Shown here one piece after another: positions 45,633 through 57,536 of a DNA stretch of 64,000 bases. Both the position numbers and the translations under genes were made by a program. Positions within the stretch are counted from its first letter, which is position 1, and every line of letters starts with the position of its first letter. The stretch is from positions 863,901-927,900 of the forward strand of contig BCHH01000016.1 of the NCBI GenBank assembly GCA_001599595.1, given 5' to 3'. A model generated the notes under the pieces. The model searched no databases. It had not been told where the DNA came from and worked only from the letters and a program-made list of their open reading frames with translations. Source of the stretch: Beverwykella pulmonaria. Its lineage: Eukaryota; Ascomycota; Dothideomycetes; Pleosporales; Melanommataceae.

Positions 45633-46184
45633 CTATTCGTTGCACTCTCTCGTCCGAGTCGCTGGAATCCTTCGTTTGGAAAAGTTGGAATTAAGGGTAG
45701 GGCACGGGCTGATGAGTTCAGGTTGATGCGATGATGGGCCCAAACACTGAGACGAGAGGTGCATTTTCAACTCAATAACGTTAGTAGCAGTGTTCAAAAG
45801 GTCCGACTGGCTATCCTACTAGAAGATAGCCAATCGGTTTTCATCCTACCCTAGCATTTCACAGCTAAGTTGATTATCTACGGCATACTTTTTATCAAAC
45901 CAAGACACAGGGAGAGGTGGAAGCATCTCAGTAGTGTGAGTGTGAGACGGCCCCGACGAGAATATATTGCGGCACAGTGCTGACAGGCTGTGCTATTTCC
46001 TCGCGCTCATGAGCGGGAAGCCACAAGTGGTATCATCAACATCTCAGCAAGGATTTTGCAGATATGAGTTTCCGGTGTAAATTGTATCCATTAGCCCAAC
46101 TCTGCGGTTCAGTTATCTCACGGCTTAGCTGTGCGGATAGGTTGAGTTTCGCCGGCATTGTGGCGACCTCGTCACATAACCCCA
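45633..46184. other. Gene-free stretch
   Basis: About 550 bp in which I see neither a gene nor a recognisable repeat. Confidence 0.35.
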
Positions 46185-46615
46185 CTTATTTGTTTTGTTC
46201 TATACTGGGTTAAGCCGCCAAGCTTCTCAGCAAGACTTCCTGAGTCGATCGTAGGAGTCTCAGAGCCTCAACCATCAACTATCAGCAACCTCATCAAGCA
46301 ATCAATTCGGCCCCAGATTCTACAATTCTGCGATCCCGCCCACCATCCCATAGTTTTCTGTTTTTGCCCGTTGTAGATAGTTATCGCGCTTTGCGCTCGG
46401 CCGAACAGCTGGCTCACGATTGACGCGCTGAGTGAGATTCANGATCAGNTATTGACGCTCACGGCAGCTTAAGAACCTCATCAAGATAGCAGTCACGTGA
46501 ACCCACTTCGAGCCTACGCCCCCAAATATAGCCTTGTTTTTCTCCCAAAAAACCAACCACCACGCCTTGCTCTGGCCGATGAGGTTGTATAGATGCCGTG
46601 TTAAGTGATGACGAA
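46185..46615 (-). repeat. Dispersed repeat, uninterrupted copy (empty site of the Harbinger insertion)
   Basis: Reverse complement of 29310-29705 joined to 33348-33425. Where the 29-kb copy is broken by the transposon, this copy runs through continuously (near 46262-46275) with a single TGA, so it shows the pre-insertion structure. It lacks the ~50-bp stretch (TCTCATCAAGGGAGATTCAG...) present at 29460-29510. Contains two N. Confidence 0.75.
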
Positions 46616-47005
46616 GCAAGCAGCTGACAGAGAAACCAAGACCCGTTCCTTGCACCATGCATCCAAACCTTCAATCAGTGTCTGAGGTGGATTCGGGCAA
46701 AGTAGTTCTTTGCTGCGGCGTAGTACGCAGTACGTACATCTGCTAGAGGAATTTAAAGAATAAGTCAACTGAATCTATAGTTTAACTTAAAAATTTCTAG
46801 TTGAGAAGACGAATACTAAATACATTATTAAACCCTATCGTCGATCCACAGTTAAGAATTCAACAAAAGACTCTCGTGAATTTGTACCTCTCTCCATAAC
46901 GTAGGAGTTAGAAACATAAGGTACATTTACAAGTAATTCTGATCAAGGCATGATAAAGGTGCACACAAGTTTGGAAAAAGATAAAACATACAAAGTCCTC
47001 ATCTC
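46616..47005. other. Gene-free AT-rich stretch
   Basis: About 390 bp; nothing recognisable beyond the 3' flank of the F-box gene. Confidence 0.35.
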
Positions 47006-48604
47006 TCAATTCACCAACTTCCTTTCCCCCAAACCTGGCACTGGCACCAACCTCAACCCCGCCGTCCCCCCCGGAACCATCGTCCTCGAATCCGCCCCCA
47101 ACTTATTAACTGTCCACACAAACCTCACACCCCCCAGCTCAAACACATTCCCTACCCCCTTCATCCTCTCAATACCCTCAGCATACCATTCTTGAATCCC
47201 ACTTGGAACTCTAATAACAACTTCCTTTAGATTTAGAAAATCTTTGGGTGCTTGTGACGCGAGTTGGTACAGCCCATTTGCGATGCCGCGGAACGTGTAT
47301 GTGATGCGGAGACGAGCGACAGTAGGGGGTAGGAAGGAGACAAGCCAGATTGAGGTGTTGAGGTTGTGGGGGCGGTAGATGGAGCGGCAGTCTAGTAAGA
47401 TGTCGGCGAGAACTAGGAAGGTGGCAAGGGAAGAGATGGGGTCGTAGTCCACGGTTGGTGGATTGTATATATCTCTGCGCTCGTTGTCAGACTCAGAGAG
47501 TTCACGTTTGTCATCCTAGTCTTTTATGGCGTGAATAGACCGCGGGAGGTAGGCAAGGCAGAGGCATTTTAGAGTATTTGTTAGTGGCTAGAGGAGGCTG
47601 TCAAGAGAGAAGTTGTAAGTAGTCATATTGTCCTAGTAATATTCTAGGTCTTCTAGGCCTAGAAACTTCTCCTAGAAGTCTTCTTCCACCTCCTCTAGGC
47701 CCTAGGTAAGGGCCCTAATAAAGTTAGAGGCACTAATTGTGCTTAGACTGTTAATTACTAGTTTACGCAGTTGTAAGAGACCAAGGATGTCACAGCTAAT
47801 GTAGAAGTATCCTTCTTTTAAGTTGCACTCTAAGTAGTGCGTTGACCAGCCACCACCATCACATGCGTATAACGTCTTTATGTTTAACGCAGCGCAGAAA
47901 AAGGCAGCCAGCTCTTTAATGTTATAATTATTTAAGGCTCTTATTAGGCCTATTGTCTTAAGTAAGGGGAAAGTAATTAGTGGAGGAAGAATTAAGTTAC
48001 TATTATTTTGTAGGTCAACAAAGTATCTAGGATAAGACCAGGCAAGGAGTAGTGTGTGAATGCAGGGCATACATTAAAGGCCAACTAGAAGGAGTTTATC
48101 GTGATGTAGAGGTGTTTCTGCTGTGTAGTTTGTCTTCTTTAGTCTCCAAGGCAACAGATTCTGCTTAGTTGCAATGTTTAAGAGGAATTCCATAACATCT
48201 AACTGCCCCTTATATCTTGATTCTGGTGTCTTGCCATACTATCTTGCCCTGTGTGGAATAATCTGCAAGGTTTTAACGCGCACAGCCAAATCTGGACGTT
48301 GCACAATAGTACGCAGGAATTAAGGCAGAAAGTTGTATTCCCACAGTAGTCCTTAAATTTCCTGGCTGGCTGACCATCGCTTTCTTCCTTTCTTAAGATT
48401 TCCTGTCGCGTAGTAATGGTAGAGGATTGGGTGCGCGACATTACACAGTGCCTTGGATGTGCGACATAGATATGCCAATGTCTTCTTGTCTTGAACTACT
48501 TCAGTTATGTCTGCGTTAACAAAATAGCCTAGGTTTTAACAGTAGAAGCAAAAGTTAGTAAAAATAAGGACAAGGACATCTTCAGGGACTTGATCTAGGC
48601 GCAT
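47006..48604 (-). pseudogene. F-box protein gene damaged by RIP-type stops
   Basis: Reading minus from the ATG at 48604: an F-box-like N-terminus (RLDQVPEDVLVLIFTNFCF), then TLAYLCRTSKALCNVAHPIL, the RPDLAVRVKTLQIIP segment typical of fungal F-box proteins, and a long leucine-rich-like middle. The frame is broken by TAG/TAA codons (for example near 48535, 48355, 48324, 47700 and 47520), nearly all replaceable by CAG or TGG. The last ~148 codons (47452 to 47006) are free of stops, GC-richer and end normally. F-box proteins select substrates for SCF ubiquitin ligases. Alternatively two separate frames, but the continuous similarity pattern favours one damaged gene. Confidence 0.6.
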
Positions 48605-49203
48605 GGCGGTTGTTGTGTCAAAACTAGATTTTGGCCAATAGTATTGTGATACAATTTGTCAGGGAGTGATTAGGAAATTTTCGCTTCCAAATGGTGTGTA
48701 GTGGAATTGGCTGCTAGGCGTAAAAGGCACAAAGCGATTCGTTGTTCGTTAAGGGCATCGTGGGGCGAGAGGGGCTAGCCAGTTTATTATATGCAATGGA
48801 GAGCACTAGTGTAAATTAGGCATCGCCAAGCCGTGTGCCCAATATTTCACAATCACTGCAGTGTTAATCTTTAGGCTAATTCTACTGTGCCGCAGGGTAA
48901 GAGCCTTCATTACTCTGCGGTCACTCTGCTCACATCACTGGCAGCTACAAAGCTCAAACGGAGATTCCCCACTACAATTTAGTTGCGTCTCAAGCTATAG
49001 AGCAGCAAATCTAAACCTTCACTGTATTAATAATATTGTGAAACTGTAATGTCAAGATAGACGTCCAGGTTCCTGGTGCTCCTCATGATACAGGTTTAAG
49101 CTACTTAGTTCTTTTTACAAGTGCGCACAATCTTCTAAATTATTATGTCTTGATTATAGAACTTGGTGCCCAACGCAGCAACGTCAGTATCTTTTATTGC
49201 GGC
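48605..49203. other. Gene-free stretch between two pseudogenes
   Basis: About 600 bp, presumably the former F-box promoter and the 3' flank of the chitinase gene; no frame with recognisable motifs. Confidence 0.35.
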
Positions 49204-50580
49204 TCAATATTTGGCCGCATTAACATAGTCTTTAGGTGCTTTCAAGCGTCCTAGACTCAACATGTCTATAATAGCAAACAGGGCTATATTTAGGTCTTCA
49301 ATTACTATTTGCAGAGAGAGGCCTGTGTTTGAAGCCGCGCCAACCATAGCAATAAGTTGTGCTATAGTAGTTGCGCCTGCACTAACAGCTGCCGCTTTGC
49401 CTAAGAAAGGTACTACAAGGAAGACAACAGACAGTATTGTAAGAAGCTTATTCTTTGCCTCTTCCTTCTCTTCCTTCTTACCAAGTTCTTTTGCGCCTTC
49501 TATGCCTTTAATAGCATTTTGCATAAGGAAGACAGGGACAGCAAGTAACTACACTATGTCTTAATTGTTTCTGTTCCAAAGCCCCATACTAATATTAAAG
49601 ATCTGCATAACAAGGGCGTAGAGTAATCTACCTTAGTTTTTTATTGCCTTGCTAACAATATCCTTAGGATTTAGGATAACGTAGTCCTTCTTTAGACGTG
49701 CTTAGCTATTAATAGTAAGGTCTAGGTTGTTGCAAGGCTTAGGCTAGCAATTTAAATGCTCCCTGTACATAAAGAACTTAATCTAATCCTAGAGAATGCT
49801 AGTCTTGTTGTTTAAGTCTTTATAAAACCTATTAGAATCTTGCAAGGTTATAGTAATTTTCTAAATACTAAACAGCTAATTCCTGCGCACGTTATAAGGT
49901 ACTAGACATGCGCCTAACTAGTCTTTGCCCCCTCCTCCCTATTAACAGTTAAAAAATAGTTAGCTAGGCTTGTTTACATAGTTTATATAATTTTCTAGAA
50001 TGTCTAGAAGGCTATTCTTCAAATACTTAGTGTATAATTTAAATTTTAAGTTGTACCTATTATTAATGTTGTTGTACTTTGTTATTGCATTATCTAGCAT
50101 TATTTTTAGTACATTAAGCGTGTACAAGGACGCACAAGTAGTATTAAGTGCATTATCTCCTAAAATTTTCTTAAGTGTTGTGTAGCTGTTGTACTAATTA
50201 CACTTTAGGCTAATACCCTCCTCTTCTAATTTCTTTAGGTTAAGGTCACTAATACCTTTGTCTCTATAGTCCCTATTAAGATTAATAGCCTAGTCTAAGG
50301 TTCCCCTAAAGTTAAGTCCCTTAGTCTAATCTATGTAGGAGGCTTTAGTCTTATTGTTTATATAGGAGACCTACTTAAAATTATTGTAGACTAGGATGTC
50401 TAAGTCTAAATCACTATTATAGTACGTGGTTATGTTGCCGCCTTTACTAAGCATACTACTAGTAATAATTTTGCGTATCTTAGTGTTAGAGATATATCCT
50501 TTAGTTTTTGTACACCTGCTAGGTTTTGCATTAGATTCTGTTGTAGATAGGCTGGCGAATGGGTCTTACGTAAGCTTCGA

Positions 50581-50893
50581 GTTTTTTGGCTATAACTCTA
50601 TGGATACTAGTCTAAATTTGACTATATATAGCTTATCCGACGGCCCTAATCCAAACCTATAACTTTGTAATATAAACAATTTTAATAATACTAATATTAC
50701 GTAAAATACAAGGCAACCCAAGTTTGTCTTAGTTGGGTTGGGTTACAAAACTTGGGTTGCCCAGTTATCTTACGTAATATTAGTATTATTAAAAATGTTT
50801 ATATTACAAAGTTATAGATCTGGATTAGAGGCATAAAAGGAGCTATATATGGCCTAATTTGGACTAGGATCTGTAGAGTTATAGCGTTTTTTA
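50581..50893. mobile_element. Foldback MITE with long inverted-repeat arms, ~313 bp
   Basis: The two halves are near-perfect reverse complements around a centre at about 50740. The inner arms (TATAACTTTGTAATATAAAC and the following AATAATACTAATATTACGTAA) are almost identical; the outer arms (GCTATAACTCT, CTATATATAGC, CTAATCCA) are more diverged. No ORF. It interrupts the RIP-mutated GH18 region of the chitinase pseudogene. Confidence 0.75.
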
Positions 50894-51182
50894 GAGCAAA
50901 ATTTCGCATACCCAAGTATACCCAAATTTACCAGCCTAGTTGTAGAACTAGTAAACTTACACGTAGGTCTGTTGCAGCCTGCCTTAGCTATATAAAAGCT
51001 GCAACTATAGCTTGCAACTCTAACTACAACCTTGTCTAACATTACTCTAGCTTTTGTAATTATAGCAAGTAAATTCTTAGTTTCTGTAATATTTATGTGG
51101 GAGCGTAAGCAGTTTCCTTCTTTATAGCTAGGGTCTAACTACTTATTTCTGTAATCCTACTAGCTGTGCAAATTATAAGTTA

Positions 51183-51479
51183 TGTTGGTATACCCGCCCG
51201 TGAAATGGGAAGGTCCTATAGACGCTGTTAATCGACTGCCCGTGGGTTTCGCAGAACGCTAATCCACGGCGGTGCAAGAGCGCAGGGTACGGTAGAAGGA
51301 GTATGGATTGCTTGTGACCACGAATCTTCTACGTAGCAAGGGCTAGCAGCGACGTCGAAGTCCTCTGCTAGCTTGCCAATTGTAGGTTTTGATTCTTAGG
51401 TGTGTTCTCCTTCTAAATTGCTGGGGCTGTATATTTATGCCTATGCGGATCGCTCGCTTAATCCACTGTAATACTAACA
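51183..51479 (-). repeat. 3' LTR of the copia element (297 bp)
   Basis: Same length as the other LTR and differs from it at about seven positions, all C/T or A/G transitions. Starts TGTTGGTATACC on the plus strand and ends ATACTAACA (ATACCAACA in the partner). Confidence 0.93.
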
Positions 51480-51499
51480 CTGGCAACTTCTCTAAAGGA

Positions 51500-54400
51500 T
51501 TAGACTCCTATCCTAATGCCGCCAACCACAATCCCTTCACTGCTTCTCCGTGTGTGCCCTGAGATCCTCCTCTGCTTGTTCTACCCACTAATTTGCCTTA
51601 ATGTTGAGTTTGTTCATATTAATAAGGGCGCGGAGAGCTAAGTTTGCTTTAGTCTTGGTTATGGCGTTGGCGGGGTTGCTATTTCTGTCAATCTATTTGA
51701 CCTCTGCAATAAGTTGCTGCTTGTATGCCTGTTAGAGGCACATGACGTTGATTATAAGCTGTTTCTCTTGTGTAGTGCCTAGTTGTACAAGGCACTAGTA
51801 TAGAGAGTTTGAATTGGTGCAGATGGTCATTGGGAGTTTGACGTGGAGTAATTGTTTGATGGTGGCCTTGAGCACAGTGCTAGTATTAAAGCCAGCAACT
51901 ATTGCGTATAGTTCTAATGCTAAGACGCTTCTAGTAACACGCTTGCACTTAGTAGAGGACTAGTAAATAATATTAGTGTTGTTGTTGCTGTCTGCAAGTA
52001 CAATAATGTATCCTATTTGTAACAACAGGTCTTTGTTGTTAGCAAATAATGCGTTAGTAAAGACAAGGAGCTTTAGGGTCTTTAGGTTAAGCTTAACTAT
52101 TTTAAGTCCTCTGCTTCTGTTGTTAATTAGCTATTAGATACACTTGTTAAGTAGTGTAATGTTAGATTTTTTAGGTAATCTATGTTTTGCACTACTATTC
52201 ACCTGGGCAGCAACAGAAAGGTTAAACAAAGCTTCTAGGTAGCAGGTGGAAGCAATGTACGCCCCTTGAGCGCGTTGAGCGACGTACTGTTTAATAGTGG
52301 AGAGAGACTTGCGTACGTTGCCTCAAGAGCTAGTTGTGACGATATTATACATCGTCAGCCCCGGAAGGCCCTCGGGCAGGCCACGGGCCAGCCACGGGCC
52401 AGTCACGGGTTCTCCAGAGGATCACGGGTTCTCCAGAGGATCACGTGACTTGGATTGGGATCACGTGATCAGAGATCACGTGACCGCGCAGGAGTATATA
52501 GTCTTCTCGACGATCCTGAGTCATCCTCAAGGATTCGTCTCAATACAATCGTACACCTACATTCAAGCTTCCTACATACGAAAACCCTCACACTAGTCAT
52601 GTTAGTAGGGGTAGTAGTAATCAATGCCAGGTTTTTGCACTAGGCTGCCTGCGTGATAGTGATACTAGAGGACGTGCAGGTAATTACACAGCTGTTAAAC
52701 TTTAGTAGTGTGTTAGGCTTAAGTGTCTTACAGTCCTTGGCTAGGAAACTAGCTTTCTCAAGCTTTGACTGCTCTAGGTTGGCAAAGGTGTAGTTAGCTA
52801 AGATAAGGGTATTATTAGTTTGTAGGGCGACTATTCCAAAGGCTTGTTGGTTGTTGCTGCCAAGGAGACAAGGGTCATACGTGGACTGCAACATATTAAG
52901 TTCCTTAACATAGTAGTTGTGATATGTCTTAAACTAATAGTTGCTAGCCTTAGGAACGCTGTACAGTAGTTTTACTACCTTAACTACTGTCCCCTTAGGA
53001 ATACTAAGTGCTGCTGTAAGCTCTAGAGCAGAGTGTATGTAAAAGTCTTAATTAAGGTTTGTAAGAGATTGGACGTACGCCTGGGAGATATCCTAAAGAT
53101 ACAGCATAGTGTTGTCTTTTTTATCCTTTATAGCAGTAAGGCAAATAAGGAGACGCTAGCTTATCTGCTGTATAGTTAGTAATTAAGTAAGCACAAGGGA
53201 TTTCTTAGAGTCCTAGTATGCTTGTACAACAAGCTACAATTTCTTAAAGGCGTTGTTAGTGCCTTAATGCTTAACTTTGTCTACAAAGTGTAAGCTAAAT
53301 ACCTAGACGCCTTTTAGGGTGTTGTAGTCTTTGATAGTTATAAACACGCCTTTGTTAATTAGTCCTTAAACTTCTGCTATACGTGAGGCGGTAAACTAGA
53401 GTTCTGGCTTATCTGCTAGGAAGACAGTAAATACAGATGTACTATAGGTTACAGTACAGTTTGCGCTTGCTAGGTGTTTGTAGGGTCTGCCTTAGCTGCG
53501 CTTTATAGGTAGTTAAGGGACTAGGCTAGCTAGGGTAGTTTGCAGTAGATAGTCCTCCTGCTCTAGTAGTTTATTATACTAGTTAAGCCTGTTGCCTTTA
53601 CTATAGTAGGGTTTAGTAGTAGTAGTTTAGAATTAGGTTAGTGTGCTGTTAAGGTTAACAGTACAGGTCTCTCTGTTAGTGTAGAGTAGAGTGTATAGCC
53701 CTTTCTATTTATTAATTGCTCTAGTTCTCTAGACTAAGACCTATAAATTTAATAGTAGGTTATGTATTGTAGAGATGTTAGGGCTGTTTTAAGTACAGAG
53801 GGCGTCCTTAATTTGTTGTTTAGCTCTTAGTTTCTTGACTTCTACTATAGCTTTCTAGAGTGCCTTTAATTGTTAGGTGATTGTTGGCAAAGGGGCATCT
53901 GCTTTAACTATCTAGGGGAAGGCGCTAAAGACTAATAGGGTGGGAACTAAGCTATTAGGGCTAGCAGTATTGTTAAGGGCTTTTACAGCTATTTAGAGCG
54001 TGAGTTTAGGCTTAACTCTAGGGATCTCCTTAGTAATAACACTATAGATACGCTTAAGTAGCGCATAATAGCGTTCAACAATTCTAACTAAGTTGTAGGC
54101 CTCTACTAGGACTCCTTTAGTAATAGTGCTAATATTAATAGCAAACTGTTTAAAGTCTTTTAATACAAAGTTAGTGCCTTAATTATAAGTAATAATGTCT
54201 AGAGGACCTAAGTACGTGTTAATCTAGATAAGCTGTAACGTCTCCCAGGTGTGCTTAGCTAAGATATTCTTTAGCCACTTAGCTGCCTAGAACTAAGTTT
54301 GCTTATTAATAATATGTAGGACTAGGTTGCTGTTAATATACATAACATTAACAAAGATACAATAGTTAAAGGCTAAGTTATCCTTTAGGGTAAACTTAAA

Positions 54401-56677
54401 TTAGCTAGGGGACTTGCTATAGGTCTAGCAGAACTTGCAGTACTTAGTAATATACTAGAGTGTTGCTAAGTTCAGATTGTGTCTAGTGTGAGTGAGTAGC
54501 TGTGCAAGCTAATTAACTAACAGGTGGCTAAAACAGCAGTGTAGTTAGCGCAACTCTAGTTTAGTAAGGTAACAAGGGTTAAGGTTAAACAAGTAGGTTA
54601 AGTACTGTTAGATTGTTAAATCCTATAGCATCTATGCGTGACTAAAGTGTTGTACAATTAGGATATTGCTAGTAGGGCTAACAAGTACGTTGGTAACGTT
54701 ATTGTAGTATGTGCTTTGCTTGTTTAGGTCCTTAAGTAATAGCAAGAAAGGTGTGTCTGTGTTTATAATTGTAAAGTTGACTGTTCTAATTAGTGTGTAG
54801 AGGTTAATTGTGCTAAGTAACTCTGCTAATCTAATGCTAAAGGTCACAATATAGGCTCCCTTAGACTCTTAGTTAAGCTCTATTCCTGTTATTTTCTAGA
54901 GGGCAAGGAATTAACTATAGCCTCTAGTAGAGCGTTTAGAAGCCCTAGTGTCAATTATAATACTAAAGAATTAAGTGCTAGAGTATTATAATCTAGTGCC
55001 AGTGGTGTAGGTGAAGGGTTTATTAGTTGGGTTGTTGTTAGGTGTATATGCGCTAAGGGCGTGTTGGCAGGCTCTGTTTGCTAACTTGTTAACAGTTATA
55101 TAAGTGTTGCTAGGGTTAAGCTTGCTATAGGAAGAGTTAAAGTGCTTAGCATGTGTGTCCTCTATTGTTAGTTTATCAAAATTATTATTATCTAGGTTAT
55201 TGTTGATAGTTATGTGGAAGGCTTTAAGCTTGTCAAGGAGGTTGTTATTAGCGTTGTTGCTGTTTCCTTCTATATTAAGGCAGTATTAGTTAAAGGTTGT
55301 CTTAAATTACTTCTTGCTATATTAATTGCCAAAGTTCTTCTTGTACTGTTTAAAAGCCTTGTTGCGTTCCTTCTTTGTATAGCAATAGAATTAGTAGTTG
55401 TCCTTCTTGCAGACCTAGCACTTGCCCTTGCTTGTAGTATAGTTGTTGTAGTTGTTGCAGGTGTCGTGTTTGCTAAAGTTATTGCTGTTATTTGTGTAGA
55501 ACTATTAGTTAGTATAGAAAGTGTAGGACTTGTCTAGGTGCTGTTGCTTATAGGTAGTAATAGAAGATTGTATCCTGCTAATAAGATTACCAAAGTTTGT
55601 TAGCAGACCTAAGGTGCCCTATCCGCAGGCTAGGATGCTGTGAGAGGTAGTAATTACTTTGTCCTGTAGGGTAGTTATATTGTGCATCTTGTGGCTAAGA
55701 CCATGCTGGAGCTCCTGCAGTTTATTAACAAGGAGCTAGAAGCATTTAGAGGTTGACTTAGTAGGGTTCTTAGCAATAACGCTTTAGAGTGTGGTTTTAT
55801 GCTACTTCTTGTGGTTTGCTTGCTAGTACTCTGCTCCTTTAAAGAAGCCTTACATGTGCTTACAGGCGCAGTTAAATATAAGGTTGGCAATGCTAGTTAC
55901 TTTGTAGTTGTAGAAGTAGTTTAACGCTATTCCTTTAAGCATTGTAGGGAAGGCTTTAAGATAAGCTTCTAGGGGTACGTTAGCTAGGTTGTATACGTTA
56001 TAGAAGATAGTAAGTCTGTAGTTAAATAAGCTAGTGTTAGGGCTACTATACTTCTGTTCCTTCTTGTACAGCTTAATAAGTGTTGCAATCTCCTTTAAAT
56101 AGCCACGCAGGTTGCTCTAGTTCTAAGGAAGGTGACTAGTATCTCTTTAGGTAGTATTACTATTTTGTTTGTGTGGTAAAGGGAGAGGAGCAAGAGGGTA
56201 AGCTAGAGAGTGAGTAGGAGCAGGAGCAGGAGCAGAAGCTGCAGAGAGAGCTAGAGAGCGAGCTGGAGATCAATCAAGGTTGCGTAAAAATCTAAGGTTG
56301 CTAGTCTTGTTCTTAAGCTAGGCTTGTGGCACCTTGTCTATCTTTAAGTAACAGCTAAGGTCTTCCTCTGTCTATTTGTGAGGTTCTTAGTGTTGTGCAC
56401 ATTTATACAGTGTAGCGCTAAGGGTAGTAATAAGGGTGCTTAGGTGCTCTTGGATGTATACGCATTGTTTGTATAGGAAGCCTTTTAGGCTCTGCTTCCT
56501 TCTTAAGTTAAGTGCTATAAATTAATCTATAGAGAATTGGGCAAACTCCTTGCGGTATGCCTCCTATAGGGTATTGCTAATAACATAGTTTATTAATAGG
56601 TTGTTGAATTTAGTTATCCAGTCCTTCGCGAAGGCGTTAAGCGTTAGGGGGTTGTCAGGCATGCTTAGTAAAGCCAT
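51500..56677 (-). pseudogene. gag-pol remnants of the copia element
   Basis: Gag-like frame begins at the ATG at 56677 (MALLSMPDNPLTLNAFAKDW). The protease/integrase region lies around 54632-55000. The RT end is clear at 52640-52894 (STYDPCLLGSNNQQAFGIVA, followed by LQTNNTLILANYTFANLE), with RNase H-like remnants toward 51600. The RT frame is cut by the nested solo LTR. Stops are almost all TAG/TAA/TGA from Gln, Trp or Arg codons. Confidence 0.75.
52335..52592 (+). repeat. Solo LTR nested in the copia element, 258 bp
   Basis: Starts TGTGACGATATTATAC, ends ACCCTCACA, and is flanked by the exact 5-bp duplication CTAGT (52330-52334 and 52593-52597). Contains GC-rich direct repeats (CACGGGCCAGCCACGGGCCAG; CACGGGTTCTCCAGAGGAT twice), four CACGTGA words and a TATATAG box. 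Markedly less RIP-mutated than its host, so probably a later arrival. A related copy is at 23088-23249. Confidence 0.9.
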
Positions 56678-56775
56678 GCTGTCTATTGTTTAGCAGGTTT
56701 AGTGTTTTTGTTGTGCGCTGGTTGCGCGTGCAGTTGAAGATCTGTCAGCGCGCATAACGGATCCAGACTGATCAG

Positions 56776-57072
56776 TGTTGGTATACCCGCCCGTGAAATG
56801 GGAAGGTCCTATAGACGCTGTTAATTGACTGCCCGTGGGTTTCGCAGAACGCTAATCCACGGCGGTGCAAGAGCGCAGGGTACGGTAGAAGGAGTATGGA
56901 TTGCTTGTGACCACGAATCTTCTACGTAGCAAGGGCTAGCAGCGACGTCGAAGTCCTCTGCTAGCTTGCCAATTGTAGGTTTTGATTCTCGGGTGTGTTC
57001 TCCTTCTAAATTGCCGGGGCCGTATATTTATGCCTGTGCGGATCGCTCGCTTAATCCACTGTAATACCAACA
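56776..57072 (-). repeat. 5' LTR of the copia element (297 bp)
   Basis: Upstream LTR for the minus-strand element. It keeps C or G at the positions where the other LTR has T or A, so it is the less mutated of the two. Confidence 0.93.
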
Positions 57073-57536
57073 AGTTATATAGATAATGTAATCTACTATT
57101 GCAGCAATTTTTCTAATAGGATAACCTTTTAAGTACTAATAGGATGCTAGTGCTGTAATAGAGACTAACTGTTTCTAAAGACGCCTTTTTACTGTTTGGA
57201 GGAAAAGTTAGTATTGTACCCTAGCTTCCTTAGTACTAGGCAGTATTCCTAGTCAAAGTCAACACTATCAAGACTATTGTCTGTGACAAATTTTGCAATG
57301 TTCCTAGCTAGTATAGCACAATTAGCGTTGGTAACCCCGTCACAAAAAATGTTGTAGGTTGGTACCTTAGTCGAGAAAGTCCAGCCGCCAAATGAGATAA
57401 TACGCTTTACACCTTTCATATTCTTTAACTTTTCAAACTCGTCCTCCATCCCAGTAATATTGACTTTGAAGTCTGCCGTGATCTGTGGGAAAGCAAAGTG
57501 AATGTGGGTGAAGTTGCTTGGGACATCGGTCACGCT

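Larger units (their letters stand above)
51183..57072 (-). mobile_element. Complete Ty1/copia LTR retrotransposon, 5.9 kb, RIP-degraded
   Basis: Flanked by two 297-bp LTRs and an exact 5-bp target duplication AGTTA (51178-51182 and 57073-57077). LTR ends are TGTTGGTAT...ATACCAACA. Internal remnants read on the minus strand in the copia order gag, integrase region, RT, RNase H. Dozens of stops are present. It is inserted in the GH18 part of the chitinase gene, and a solo LTR of another family is nested inside (52335-52592). Confidence 0.92.

Noticed and set aside
52297..52596. Frames across 52266-52596 resembling a start of a protein (RTLPQELVVTILYIVSP)
   Set aside because: They cross the border of the solo LTR and its target duplication, so the composite has no biological meaning.
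55214..55537. Hydrophobic 107-codon plus-strand frame that looks like a membrane protein
   Set aside because: Antisense to the gag region of the minus-strand copia element; AT-biased RIP makes Leu/Val/Ile-rich shadows.
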